NCBI RefSeq assembly: GCF_902141855.1
Contig: NZ_CABFVH010000042.1
Coordinates: 1 to 50,735, forward strand
Length of the DNA: 50,735 nt
Reading direction: 5' to 3'
Origin: Methylobacterium dankookense
GTDB lineage: Bacteria > Pseudomonadota > Alphaproteobacteria > Rhizobiales > Beijerinckiaceae
Position 1 is the stretch's first letter, and each line of letters opens with the position of its first letter. The notes below the pieces were generated by a model. It did no database searches, was not told the DNA's origin, and saw only the letters and a program-made list of their open reading frames with translations. Below are positions 41,144 to 49,744 of this stretch, one piece after another. The position numbers were made by a program, and so were the translations under genes.

Positions 41144-42166
41144 TCAGGTCGCGGTGCCGCCCCGGGGGCGGCGGCGGTTGAGGGCGGTATCGGCGAGGCC
41201 GAACAGGGTCAGCGCGACGAGGGCGATGCCCTGGGTCACGAAGAGGATGAGGTAGAGGCCGAACAGCAGCGCCCCGCGCCCCGGCCGGCCGCGGCTGCGG
41301 TCGTGGAAGGCGGCGAGCCCCTGGAGGGCGAAGACGGCGCAGAGCGAGCCGATCAGCGCCGTGCCGAGCACGCCGACATAGCCCGGCGCGAAGCTGAGGA
41401 TCACGGCGCCCGCGAGGAGGCCGAGCACCTGCCGCGGCATGGCGGTCGCCGGGATGTCCGGCCAGGGCCGCAGCAGCCGGCCCGAGGCGCGCACGATCCG
41501 GGCCGAGGCCCAGAGATAGAAGACGAGGAGCAGCGCGAGGCCGGTCGCGGCGATCCCCGGGATCAGCCGGGCCATCGCGTCGGCGAGCTCGGCCTGAAGC
41601 TCGGCCGGGCCGGGCGCCCGCTCGCCGGAGCCGCCCGTGCCGGCACCGGGCTTGGCCTCGTCGGTCTTGCTCGTGTCGGGCTTGGACGTGTCGGCCTGGG
41701 CCGCGGGCTCGCGCATCTGCATCCGGACCATGGTGCCGGCGAGCTCGCGCATCTGCGCCTCGTAGGTCGCGTGATTCGGCGAGGACAGGAGCGCGATGAC
41801 GACGACGGCCATGCCGGCGGTGCCGCCGACCCAGGCGAGCAGGCGCCCGGTCGGGTACCATTCCATCGCCCCCGATTCGGTCGGACGGCCGAGCTGCGCG
41901 AGATAGGCGAGCCACCAGGCGGGCAGCGCGAGATAGGCGGCAAAGCCGAGGCCCAGCGGCGCCGAGACCGCGAGCGCCAGGGCGAGGCTGCCCGTCACCG
42001 CCGCGACGAGGGCGGCGCGATGGCTCCAGCCGAGGCCGACGATCAGGATCGGGAGGGGGGAGACGAGGTTCAGCACGAAGGCGAGCAGCGTCCCCTTGAG
42101 GAGAACGCCGAACAGGAGGGCCGAGACGAGGCCCGCGCCGATGCCGATTCCGAGATACTGGGTCAT
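41144..42166 (-). CDS. DUF2232 membrane protein
   Basis: A 340-residue protein with about nine TM helices, from the ATG at 42166. A cytosolic or periplasmic Pro/Asp-Lys rich linker (PAAQADTSKPDTSKTDEAKPG) lies near 150-190. It belongs to DUF2232, whose alphaproteobacterial genes lie between rpsR and rplI. Function is unknown; the YybS-like fold resembles S components of ECF transporters. It is 33 bases upstream of rplI, so the two are cotranscribed. Confidence 0.9.
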   Translation of the reverse strand: MTQYLGIGIGAGLVSALLFGVLLKGTLLAFVLNLVSPLPILIVGLGWSHRAALVAAVTGSLALALAVSAPLGLGFAAYLALPAWWLAYLAQLGRPTESGAMEWYPTGRLLAWVGGTAGMAVVVIALLSSPNHATYEAQMRELAGTMVRMQMREPAAQADTSKPDTSKTDEAKPGAGTGGSGERAPGPAELQAELADAMARLIPGIAATGLALLLVFYLWASARIVRASGRLLRPWPDIPATAMPRQVLGLLAGAVILSFAPGYVGVLGTALIGSLCAVFALQGLAAFHDRSRGRPGRGALLFGLYLILFVTQGIALVALTLFGLADTALNRRRPRGGTAT

Positions 42167-42244
42167 GGGTTCCGCTGTCCCGCCGATCCGCGTCGCGGCC
42201 GGGGTTAGAGGCGCTCTGCGCCCCAACGATGACGGCCCGGGGGG

Positions 42245-42372
42245 ACCGCCGAGGAAGCTCTCCTCCCCTTGCGGGGAGGAGTTGGAGGTGGGGATGGTGC
42301 AGGATCGAGCGTCGCGGTGCCGCCTGCGCCACCCCCATCCCGGCCCCTCCCCGCAAGGGGGAGGGAGAAGGC
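42245..42372. repeat. Inverted repeat between rpsR and DUF2232
   Basis: CTCCTCCCC-ttg-GGGGAGGAG and CCCCTCCCC-gca-GGGGGAGGG hairpins are flanked by GGTGGGGATGG and its mirror CCACCCCCATCC. They lie in the 206-base gap inside the ribosomal operon and could modulate expression of downstream genes. Confidence 0.75.
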
Positions 42373-42624
42373 TTACTTGATGACGTAGGGCAGCAGGCCC
42401 AGGAAGCGGGAGCGCTTGATCGCCTGGGCGAGCTCGCGCTGCTTCTTGGCCGAGACCGCGGTGATGCGGCTCGGCACGATCTTGCCGCGCTCCGAGACGT
42501 AGCGGGACAGGAGCTTCACGTCCTTGTAGTCGATCTTCGGCGCATTGGCGCCGGAGAACGGGCAGGTCTTGCGACGACGGAAGAAGGGACGACGGCCGCC
42601 GCCACCACCAGCACCGAAAGCCAT
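42373..42624 (-). CDS. rpsR: 30S ribosomal protein S18
   Basis: An 83-residue S18. The core RRKTCPFSGANAPKIDYKDVKLLSRYVSERGKIVPSRITAVSAKKQRELAQAIKRSRFLGLLPYV matches the family over its full length. It forms the S6:S18 dimer on 16S rRNA. Its start is three bases past the rpsF stop. Confidence 0.97.
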   Translation of the reverse strand: MAFGAGGGGGRRPFFRRRKTCPFSGANAPKIDYKDVKLLSRYVSERGKIVPSRITAVSAKKQRELAQAIKRSRFLGLLPYVIK

Positions 42625-42627
42625 GGC

Positions 42628-43104
42628 TCAGTTCTCCCCGAAGTTGCGCTCGGACCGGTCGCCCCGGTCGCCACGATCGCCGCGGTCGCGGTCACCACGG
42701 TCGCGGTCGCCGCCGAAGCCGCCACCGAAGCCCTCGTCGTCACGGCGACGGCCGCGCTCGCGATCCTTGCGGTCGTCGCGGTCGCGCTTCTGCATCATCG
42801 CGGACGGCTCCTGCTCCAGCTCCTCGACGCGGATCGTCATGAAGCGCAGCACATCCTCGGAGATCTGCATCTGACGCTCCATCTCGGCGAGGGCCGCCGG
42901 CGGGGCATCGATGTTGAGGAGCGTGAAGTGGGCCTTGCGGTTCTTCTTGATACGGTAGGCGAGGGACTTGACGCCCCACATCTCGATCTTCTCGAGCCTG
43001 CCGCCGTTCTGCTCGATGACGCCCTTGTAGGCGTCGATCATCGTTTCGACTTGCTGGGACGTCACGTCCTGGCGCGCCAGGAACACGTGCTCGTAGAGAG
43101 GCAT
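42628..43104 (-). CDS. rpsF: 30S ribosomal protein S6
   Basis: A 158-residue S6, first gene of the rpsF-rpsR-DUF2232-rplI operon. The S6 core is in the first 95 residues (MPLYEHVFLARQDVT... KNRKAHFTLLNIDAP... SEDVLRFMTIRVEEL). A long low-complexity tail follows with runs of Asp, Arg and Gly (FGGDRDRGDRDRGDRGDRG), encoded by short GGTCGCGA-type tandem repeats. Such tails are usual in alphaproteobacterial S6 but vary in length. Confidence 0.97.
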   Translation of the reverse strand: MPLYEHVFLARQDVTSQQVETMIDAYKGVIEQNGGRLEKIEMWGVKSLAYRIKKNRKAHFTLLNIDAPPAALAEMERQMQISEDVLRFMTIRVEELEQEPSAMMQKRDRDDRKDRERGRRRDDEGFGGGFGGDRDRGDRDRGDRGDRGDRSERNFGEN

Positions 43105-43155
43105 TTCGGGCCTTTCATCGTGGATGAGGCCCAGATTGCGTGACGATGCGCGCTG

Positions 43156-43185
43156 GCCGGGCCGGTTCGTTCACGTCTGCCCGGC
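43156..43185 (-). promoter_or_regulatory. Candidate S6:S18-binding leader RNA
   Basis: Read on the minus strand, GCCGGGC (43185-43179) pairs with GCCCGGC (43162-43156) with an unpaired CCG (43165-43163) just before the 3' arm. The bulged CCG mirrors the known S6:S18 autoregulatory motif in rpsF leaders. It is 51 bases upstream of rpsF. The inner helix is only weakly visible. Confidence 0.4.
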
Positions 43186-43519
43186 GCCAAGCCCTTCGAG
43201 CCGTGATGATGGCCCGAGCGGTTGATCGAAGGCGGAGACACGGGACGACGGATCGGGAAGACCCTGTGCCGCGGACGGCACCGTCCGTTCAGCCCCCGGC
43301 CGGAGCGAACGTGAGGGCCGGCGCATAGTCGGTTTTCTCTCCCCTGGCAAGAGGCCTGCCGGATTCCAGGCCGCGATGCGGCGGCATGGCCGCCCTGTGC
43401 CGGTTTTTCGCATGGGCCCCGCGCGCCCGCACCTTGCCGCAGCATCGGGTTGGGACTAGGCAGGCGTCGACAAGCAGATCGTCCGCGGACCTCAAGTCTT
43501 CGGGCGGTCGAACGCGCTC

Positions 43520-43536
43520 TTCAGAACAGTTCCAAT
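43520..43536. promoter_or_regulatory. ICE-like Irr box upstream of FTR1
   Basis: TTCAGAACAGTTCCAAT matches 11 of 14 fixed positions of the iron control element TTTAGAA-N3-TTCTAAA used by Irr in Rhizobiales. The core GAAC-a-GTTC is an exact palindrome. It sits 64 bases before the iron permease ATG. Confidence 0.45.
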
Positions 43537-43600
43537 CTTTGAAAGACCGTCCTCGTCGTCGCCGGTCTTGTTTTTAACGCTTCCAATCTGGAGATCCATC

Positions 43601-44419
43601 ATGGCGGACGGCTCGACGTTCGTTCAGGCCTTCACCATCCTGTTCCGGGAAGGGCTGGAGGCGCTGCTGATCATCGCGGCGCTCGCCGCCTTCCTGCGCC
43701 GGGCCGGTGCCGCGGACAAGATCACGCCCGTCTATGCCGGCGCGGGCGCCGCCGTGGTCGCGAGCCTCGGCATGGCCTGGGTGTTCGAAACCTATTTCGA
43801 CGGCAACCACAACGACCTGTTCGAGGCGGCGGTGATGCTCGCGGCCGCCGTGCTGATGTTCTACATGAGCGGCTGGCTCTTCGTGCGGCAGGATCCGAAG
43901 GCCTGGCAGGCGGACCTGAACCGCCTGGCCGAGCGGGCGCTCGGGGCGAGCACGGTGCTGTCGCTCGCCGGCATCGCCTTCCTGGCGGTCTTCCGCGAGG
44001 GCGCCGAGACGATCCTGTTCCTGCACGCCCTCGCCAAGAGCAACAGCGGCTTCGACGGCTCGCTCTTCGCGGGGCTCGGCGTGGCGGCCCTGGCGCTCGC
44101 CGCGATGTTCGTCGCCATGCAGTGGCTGGCGCTGCGCCTGCCGCTCCGGCCGATGTTCGTCATCACCTCGGCCTTCCTGTTCGTGATGGGGCTGAAGCTC
44201 GTCGGCGAGGCCTTCCAGGAATTCCAGGAGCAGACGATCATCCCGTTCCACGACGAGGGCGTACCCGGCTTCGTCAGCAGCATCGGCTTCAACGGGAGCT
44301 GGGAGGCGCTCGGCACGCAGGCCGCGCTGGCCCTGATCGCGCTCGCCTGCCTCGCGACCTACCTCGCCCGGGGCAAGTCGGCCACAGCACAGGGCAAGCC
44401 GGCGCGGGCCGCCTCGTAA
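43601..44419 (+). CDS. FTR1-family high-affinity iron permease
   Basis: A 272-residue membrane protein with seven predicted TM helices from the ATG at 43601 (GGAG seven bases upstream). Both REGxE iron motifs are intact: R16-E-G-L-E20 and R132-E-G-A-E136. FTR1/EfeU proteins take up ferric iron after oxidation by a partner (multicopper oxidase or EfeO/EfeB), none of which is encoded here. The upstream ICE-like box suggests iron control. Confidence 0.92.
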   Translation: MADGSTFVQAFTILFREGLEALLIIAALAAFLRRAGAADKITPVYAGAGAAVVASLGMAWVFETYFDGNHNDLFEAAVMLAAAVLMFYMSGWLFVRQDPKAWQADLNRLAERALGASTVLSLAGIAFLAVFREGAETILFLHALAKSNSGFDGSLFAGLGVAALALAAMFVAMQWLALRLPLRPMFVITSAFLFVMGLKLVGEAFQEFQEQTIIPFHDEGVPGFVSSIGFNGSWEALGTQAALALIALACLATYLARGKSATAQGKPARAAS

Positions 44420-44441
44420 GGCGGCATCACCGGGAGCAATC

Positions 44442-44474
44442 AAGAGCCCGCCGCGCCCGTCGCGGCGGGCTCTT
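44442..44474. terminator. Terminator after FTR1
   Basis: AAGAGCCCGCCGCG, a short loop and CGCGGCGGGCTCTT form a 14-bp stem starting 22 bases after the permease stop. A/T-rich ends on both sides suit bidirectional function. Confidence 0.85.
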
Positions 44475-44476
44475 CA

Positions 44477-44542
44477 TACGACATCCGGGTGATCCCTTCG
44501 GGATGGCGGATGTCGCCTTCGCTCAGGCACTGCGCGGTATCA
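44477..44542 (-). repeat. Structured repeat B3 (partial)
   Basis: Holds the hairpin CGACATCCGGGTGATCCC-tt-GGGATGGCGGATGTCG, reverse orientation to B1/B2, then TTCGCTCAGGC and a degenerate end GCGCGGTATCA. The first palindrome is missing. Its terminal TGATACC (minus) supplies the stop codon of the small gene next to it. Confidence 0.85.
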
Positions 44543-44698
44543 GTTGGCGATATCGGCCGTCACCGAGAGCATCGGCAGGGTGACGGCGACCTGCAGCCCC
44601 ATCTCGCGCGGCGCGCTCAGCGCCACGAAGGCGGCCAAGCTGAGGCAGAAGCCGAGGCCGAGCAGGCCCGATTCGATGCCGCGATACAGCCGGTCCAT
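44540..44698 (-). CDS. Small single-TM membrane protein, 52 residues
   Basis: ATG at 44698 is preceded by a strong GGGAGGG ribosome site with an eight-base spacing. The peptide opens MDRLYRGIESGLLGLGFCL, has one TM helix of about 18 residues (LLGLGFCLSLAAFVALSA), and ends SVTADIAN. The stop TGA is part of repeat B3. I do not recognise the family. Codon use is GC3-rich as in the neighbours. Located between the FTR1 and EamA genes. Confidence 0.7.
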   Translation of the reverse strand: MDRLYRGIESGLLGLGFCLSLAAFVALSAPREMGLQVAVTLPMLSVTADIAN

Positions 44699-44754
44699 CC
44701 GAATCCCTCCCGTATGAGGGTTCCATGATCCGGCGGACTCGTTAACGACCTCTC

Positions 44755-44878
44755 ATGCGGCATCCGGTCGATCCCTTCGGGATGGCGGATGTCGCCTTCG
44801 CTCAGGCGCCGCGCGGGCTGGCTGATACCGCGTCCGGTCCGATCAACCGGACGCGGCATCAGGCGCTGCGCGGTATCA
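44755..44878 (-). repeat. Structured repeat B4 (full length)
   Basis: A complete family B copy, reverse orientation to B1/B2: hairpin ATCCGGTCGATCCC-tt-GGGATGGCGGAT, TTCGCTCAGGCGCCGCGCGGGCT, and palindrome GATACCGCGTCCGGT...ACCGGACGCGGCATC. Its last TGATACCGCG (minus) supplies the stop codon of the EamA gene. Confidence 0.9.
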
Positions 44879-45313
44879 TCCCCCGTAGGCGACCAGCACG
44901 GCGCCGAGGGCGATCAGCCCGACGCCGAGCCAGCTCACCGGCCCGAGTGATTCGCCGAGGAGCAGCGCGCCGAACAGGGCGACCAGCACGACGCTGAGCT
45001 TGTCCAGCGGCGCGACGCGAGCCGCATCTCCCAGCGACAGGGCGCGGAAGTAGCAGAGCCAGGACGCGCCGGTAGCAAGCCCCGACAGGACCAGGAACAG
45101 GGCGCTGCGGCCCGAGACCTGGCCGAGCGCGGCCGCCTGTCCCGTCGCGACCACGATCGCGGCGGTGAGCGCGGCCACCACGAGGGTGCGCAGGAAGGTC
45201 GCCACCTCCGAGGGCACGCCCGCGACGCCGAGCTTCGCCAGGATCGCGGTGAGCGCCGCGAAGACCGCCGAGAGCAGCGCCCAGAAGCGCCAGGAGAGGA
45301 GGAGCGCGCTCAC
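44876..45313 (-). CDS. EamA-family transporter, single-domain
   Basis: A 145-residue protein from GTG at 45313 (SALLLSWRFWALLSAVFAAL). It has about five TM helices and one EamA repeat (ARVAPLDKLSVVLVALFGALLLGESLGPVSWLGVGLIALGAVLVAY), half the size of two-repeat DMT exporters; such halves act as dimers. The upstream ribosome site is weak, and the frame continues to 45493. Substrate unknown. The stop is part of repeat B4. Confidence 0.82.
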   Translation of the reverse strand: MSALLLSWRFWALLSAVFAALTAILAKLGVAGVPSEVATFLRTLVVAALTAAIVVATGQAAALGQVSGRSALFLVLSGLATGASWLCYFRALSLGDAARVAPLDKLSVVLVALFGALLLGESLGPVSWLGVGLIALGAVLVAYGG

Positions 45314-45416
45314 GGACGCGGCCGGTCCGCGCGCGGCCCTCCGAGACCGGCGCCGTCGCCAGGCTGAAGCTTGCCCATATCGGTCCCTCTCGAACCTGGC
45401 CTGCGCCGCAGCGGTC

Positions 45417-48329
45417 TCAGCGCAGCAGCGCCTGGAACAGGGCCCGCACGCCGGCCCGCTCGGCGTCGAGCTGGGCCGACAGGGTGCGCGCATCCGGCAG
45501 GCCCACGGCGACGGCGAGCCGGGCGAGCGCCGCGGGGGGCGCCTCGGCAGGATCGCCCTCCACCATCAGCCGCTGCCAATGGTGCACGTCGTCGAACAGG
45601 CGGTAGGCCTGCCCCAGGCGCTCGGCCGCATCCGCCTCCAAGAGCCCCAGCGCCGCGGAGCGCGCGAAGACCTCCGGCCCATCCCGGCCGATCAGGTCGG
45701 GATGCTCGGCGGCGTGGCCGAGCACGAGGCTCTGCGCCAGGAAGTCGAGATCGAGGAGCCCGCCGGGGCTGAGCTTCAGGTCGAGCGGGCCGTGATCGCC
45801 CTTCTCGCGGGCGACGAGGTCGCGCATCGACCGGACCTCGCGGTTGACGGCCTTCCGGTCGCGCGGCTGCGCCAGCCGCTCCCGGATCGCGGCGGCGGCC
45901 TCGTCCCCGAGGGTGGAGTCGCCGCAGAGCACACGGGCCCGCGTCAGCGCCATCTCCTCCCAGAGCTCGACCTCCTCGGCGAGATAGGTCCGCAGGCTCT
46001 TCAGCTGCGTGGCGATCATGCCCTGGCCGCCGCCGGGGCGCAGGCGCAGGTCGACCTCGTAGAGGCCGCCGCGGCGGGTCGGGACGGTGAGCGCGGCGAC
46101 GAGCCGCTGGGTCAGGCGGTTGTAGGCGACCGCCGCGTCGAGGGGCCGGCGCCCGTCGCTCGTGCGGTTCTCCGGGTCGAAATCGTAGAGCACCACGAGG
46201 TCGAGGTCGGAATCGGCGGTGAGCTGGCAGGAGCCGAGCCGGCCGAAGCCGAGCACCGCGATCCGCCCGCCGGGGATCCGGCCGTGATCGGTCTCGAAGG
46301 CGCGGATCACCGCCTCCAGACTGGTGGCGACCGCGGCCTGCGCGATCCCTGAGAAGGCGCGGCCGGCGCCGGAGGGCGGCAGGATGCCGGAGAGGAGCCG
46401 CGCCCCGGTGACGAAGCGCATCTGCCGGGCGGCGTCGCGGCTGCGGTCGAGGAAGTCCTCGTGCGCGGCGGGGCTGCCCACCAGCGCCCGGTACTGCGTG
46501 TCGAGGACGGCCGCATCCGTCGTCGGCTCGACGAAGGCCGGATCGATCACCGCGTCGAGCACGTGCGGGCTGAAGGCCACCGTGTCGGCGAGCCGCGGCG
46601 CGGTGCCGAGCAGGTCCGCGAAGAGCAACCGCAGTCGCTCGTGCGAGCGCAGGATGGTGAGGAGCTCCACCGCCGCCGGCATCTGGCCGAAGGCGCGGTC
46701 GAGGCTGGCGAGCGCCGCGTCCGGGTCCGGCGTGCCCGACAGCGCCTGGATCAGCATCGGCACCAGCTCGGTCAGCACTTCGCGGGCGCGCGGGCTGCGC
46801 ACGGCGGGGCGCCGGCCGAAATGCCAGCCGCGCACGGTCTCGACCGCCCGCTCCGGCTCGCGGAAGCCGAGCTGGCGCAGGGTCTTGAGCGTGCCCGGAT
46901 CGTCCCCCGTCCCGCTGAAGACGAGGTCGCCGATCCCCGCCGAGAGATCGGGCTCGGCCTCGAACAGCAGGGCGTAGTGGGATTGCACCCGGCGGGCCTG
47001 GGCGAGGAGCGCCGCCTCGAAGGCCGCGCGGTCGGCATAGCCCGCGAATTTCGCGAAGCGGTCGAGGGCGTCGGCGTCGTCCGGCAGGCGCTGCGTCTGC
47101 GCGTCGTCCACCATCTGGAGGCGGTGCTCGATGCCGCGCAGGAAGCGATAGGCCTCGGCCAGCTGGTCGCGGGCCTCGGCGTCGATCCAGCCCTCGGTCT
47201 CCAGCCCCGCCAGCATCTCGAGCGTCCGGCGGCCGCGCAAGGAGGGGCGCCGTCCGCCGAAGACGAGCTGCTGCGTCTGCACGAAGAACTCGATCTCGCG
47301 GATGCCGCCGCGCCCGAGCTTGATGTCGTGGCCGGCCACCCCCAGCGTCTCGTGCCCGCGCACGGCATGGATCTGCCGCTTCATCGCGTGCACGTCGGCG
47401 ATCGAGCCGAAATCGAAATACTTGCGCCAGATGAAGGGCCTGAGCTCGGCCAGGAAGCGCTCGCCCGCCGCGATGTCGCCCGCCACCGGCCGCGCCTTGA
47501 TGAAGGCCGCCCGCTCCCAGTTCTGCCCCACCGTCTCGTAATAGCCGAAGGCCGAGTTGAGCGAGATCGCGGTCGGGGTCGAGCCGGGATCGGGCCGGAG
47601 GCGATAATCGACCCGGTGGACGTAGCCGTCGCCGGTGCGCCCTTCGAGGAGCTTGGCGAGCCCCTGCGCCAGACGGCTGAAGAAGGGCGTCGGCTCGGTG
47701 CCCTCCTTGAGCGGCACCGTCTCGGGATCGAAGAAGACCACCAGGTCGATGTCGCTCGAATAGTTGAGCTCGCCGGCCCCGTGCTTGCCGAGCCCGAGCA
47801 CCACGAGGCCGCAATCCCTCTGCGGGTCCGCCGGATCCTTCGGCAGGAAGCGCCCGAGCTCCGCCGCCTGCAGGAGCAAGGCGTCGAGGGCGCCGGCGAC
47901 CGACGCGTCGGCGAAGTCCGAGAGCGCGCCCGTCACCTGCTCCAGCGGCCAGACCCCGCCGATATCGGCGAGCGCCACGAGGAGGGCGAGGGCCTGCCGG
48001 TTGAGCCGCAGGCGCGCCGAGACCGCGTCGGGATCGACGCGCCCCCCGGGCCCCGGCCGCCCGGCGGCGCGCTGGTCGGCGACGAGCCGGGCGAGGCTGT
48101 CCTCGGGCGGATCGGCGAGCAGCCGGGCGAGCCGCGCGGGATCGCGCTGGGCGATGCCCCAGAGGAAGGGGGAATGGTCGGCGAGCCCGAGGAGGAGGTC
48201 CCGCGCCGGGCCCTTGCGCAAGGCGGCGGGCAGCTCGGCGGCGATCTCGGCGAGCCGCGCCTCGGCGCCCTTCGCGTCGGCGAGGACCGGCGCGGCGTTC
48301 AGCCGGGCGTGCAGGGCGTCCGCTGTCAT
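45417..48329 (-). CDS. glnE: Bifunctional glutamine synthetase adenylyltransferase/deadenylase
   Basis: A 970-residue two-headed nucleotidyltransferase of normal length. The first head (about 100-500) has GLGKHGAGELNYSSDIDLVVFFD, the second (about 650-970) GFGRLGSCQLTADSDLDLVVLYD, each with the G-GxG and DxD metal motif. It adenylylates or deadenylylates glutamine synthetase in response to PII and glutamine. The ATG overlaps the histidine kinase stop (ATGA, 48326-48329), so translation is coupled. Confidence 0.95.
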   Translation of the reverse strand: MTADALHARLNAAPVLADAKGAEARLAEIAAELPAALRKGPARDLLLGLADHSPFLWGIAQRDPARLARLLADPPEDSLARLVADQRAAGRPGPGGRVDPDAVSARLRLNRQALALLVALADIGGVWPLEQVTGALSDFADASVAGALDALLLQAAELGRFLPKDPADPQRDCGLVVLGLGKHGAGELNYSSDIDLVVFFDPETVPLKEGTEPTPFFSRLAQGLAKLLEGRTGDGYVHRVDYRLRPDPGSTPTAISLNSAFGYYETVGQNWERAAFIKARPVAGDIAAGERFLAELRPFIWRKYFDFGSIADVHAMKRQIHAVRGHETLGVAGHDIKLGRGGIREIEFFVQTQQLVFGGRRPSLRGRRTLEMLAGLETEGWIDAEARDQLAEAYRFLRGIEHRLQMVDDAQTQRLPDDADALDRFAKFAGYADRAAFEAALLAQARRVQSHYALLFEAEPDLSAGIGDLVFSGTGDDPGTLKTLRQLGFREPERAVETVRGWHFGRRPAVRSPRAREVLTELVPMLIQALSGTPDPDAALASLDRAFGQMPAAVELLTILRSHERLRLLFADLLGTAPRLADTVAFSPHVLDAVIDPAFVEPTTDAAVLDTQYRALVGSPAAHEDFLDRSRDAARQMRFVTGARLLSGILPPSGAGRAFSGIAQAAVATSLEAVIRAFETDHGRIPGGRIAVLGFGRLGSCQLTADSDLDLVVLYDFDPENRTSDGRRPLDAAVAYNRLTQRLVAALTVPTRRGGLYEVDLRLRPGGGQGMIATQLKSLRTYLAEEVELWEEMALTRARVLCGDSTLGDEAAAAIRERLAQPRDRKAVNREVRSMRDLVAREKGDHGPLDLKLSPGGLLDLDFLAQSLVLGHAAEHPDLIGRDGPEVFARSAALGLLEADAAERLGQAYRLFDDVHHWQRLMVEGDPAEAPPAALARLAVAVGLPDARTLSAQLDAERAGVRALFQALLR

Positions 48330-49744
48330 GGCGCGCCTCCCTCGTTGGTTGCGGGGATGCTTAGCACGACCCGCAGGCCCGGCGCATGGTCCTCCAGGGC
48401 GAGATCGCCCTGGTGCAGGCGCGCCACCGCGTTGACGAGGCTGAGGCCCAGCCCGAAGCCCGGCCGGGAGCGGGCATCCTCCAGCCGCACGAAGCGGTCG
48501 AGCACGCGGCCGCGCTCGGCCTCCGGGATGCCCGGCCCGCGATCGGCGACGCTGAGCCGGATCATCCCCTCGCCGCGCGAGGCCGACACGGCGATGCGCC
48601 CGCCCTCCGCCCCGTACTTGATGGCGTTGTCGATGAGGTTGGCGAGCGCCTGGCCGATCAGCTCCCGGTTGCCGGTGCAGACGAGCCCGTCCGGCGCCTG
48701 CACGTCGAGGGCGAGGCCCTGCTCCTCGGCGAGCACCTCGTAGAGCTCGCCGACCCCGCGCACCACCGGCCCGAGATCGAGGGGCGCGACCACCGCGCTG
48801 GCATTGCCGGCCTCCAGCCGCGCGATCATCAGCAGCGCGTTGAACACCCGGATCAGCCCATCGCTCTCCTCGATCACCCCTTCGAGGGCCGCGCGCAGCT
48901 CGTCCGGCGCGCGCGCCCCGCGCAGGGCCTCGTCGGCCCGGTTGCGCAGACGCGTCAGCGGCGTCTTGAGGTCGTGGGCGATGTTGTCGGAGACCTCGCG
49001 CAGGCCGCGCATCAATTCGCCGATGCGCTCCAGCATCAGGTTGAGGTTGAGGGCGAGACGGTCGAGTTCGTCCCCGTTGCCGGCCACGCTCAGGCGGTCG
49101 TCGAGGTCGCCCGCCATGATGGCCCGCGTCGTGCGCGTCATCGCGTCGACCCGGGCGAGCACCCGGCTCGCCACCAGCCAGCCGCCGACCACGCCGAGCA
49201 CCACCACCACCGCGAGGGACGAGGCGAAGGCCCGCCCGATCACCGCGCGCAGGCGGTCGCGCTCCTCGGTGTCGCGCCCGACCAGCAGGCGGAAGCCGCC
49301 GGGCAGCGTGAAGATCCGCACGATCGCCCGGTGCTCGGCGCTCTCCGCGCTGCCGCGTGAATAAGCGATCTCCACTTGGCCGGGCCGTTCGAGGATCCTC
49401 GCCGGCACCTCGGAGACGTTGCCGACGACATGCTCCCCGAGCGCCGTGGTGACGAGGTAGAGCGAGGCACCGGGCTCGCGCGAGCGCCGCTCCACCACGG
49501 TGATCAGCCGGCGCAGGCCGCCGGCATTGTACTGCTCGGAGAGCCCGTTGATCTCGGCATCGATGGTGGAGACGATCTGGTCGTCCAGCACCTGCCGCGC
49601 GTTCCAGGCGACGTAGCCCAGCGCCAGGAAGGCGCAGGCCGCGAAGATCGTGAGATAGGCGAGCGACAGCTTGAACGCGGTCGTCCGGAAGAGCTTCTGG
49701 AACCGGGCGAAGACGCTCTCGGGAGCGGTGAACTCAGCGCTCAT
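48326..49744 (-). CDS. Sensor histidine kinase (HAMP-HisKA-HATPase)
   Basis: A 472-residue kinase. Two TM helices (about 22-45 and 170-192) bracket a periplasmic sensor, followed by HAMP (ARVDAMTRTTRAIMAGDLDDR), HisKA with the phosphoacceptor near H257 in NIAHDLKTPLTRLRNRA, and an HATPase with NLIDNAIKYG, VADRGPGIP and GFGLGLSLV. The signal is unknown. Its gene overlaps the response regulator by 11 bases and glnE by four. Confidence 0.93.
   Translation of the reverse strand: MSAEFTAPESVFARFQKLFRTTAFKLSLAYLTIFAACAFLALGYVAWNARQVLDDQIVSTIDAEINGLSEQYNAGGLRRLITVVERRSREPGASLYLVTTALGEHVVGNVSEVPARILERPGQVEIAYSRGSAESAEHRAIVRIFTLPGGFRLLVGRDTEERDRLRAVIGRAFASSLAVVVVLGVVGGWLVASRVLARVDAMTRTTRAIMAGDLDDRLSVAGNGDELDRLALNLNLMLERIGELMRGLREVSDNIAHDLKTPLTRLRNRADEALRGARAPDELRAALEGVIEESDGLIRVFNALLMIARLEAGNASAVVAPLDLGPVVRGVGELYEVLAEEQGLALDVQAPDGLVCTGNRELIGQALANLIDNAIKYGAEGGRIAVSASRGEGMIRLSVADRGPGIPEAERGRVLDRFVRLEDARSRPGFGLGLSLVNAVARLHQGDLALEDHAPGLRVVLSIPATNEGGAP

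Larger units (their letters stand above)
43105..43600. other. Divergent intergenic region, rpsF / FTR1
   Basis: 496 bases with promoters for rpsF (minus) and the iron permease (plus). Apart from the candidate S6:S18 RNA and ICE-like box I see no gene. No clean -35/-10 could be assigned. Confidence 0.5.
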
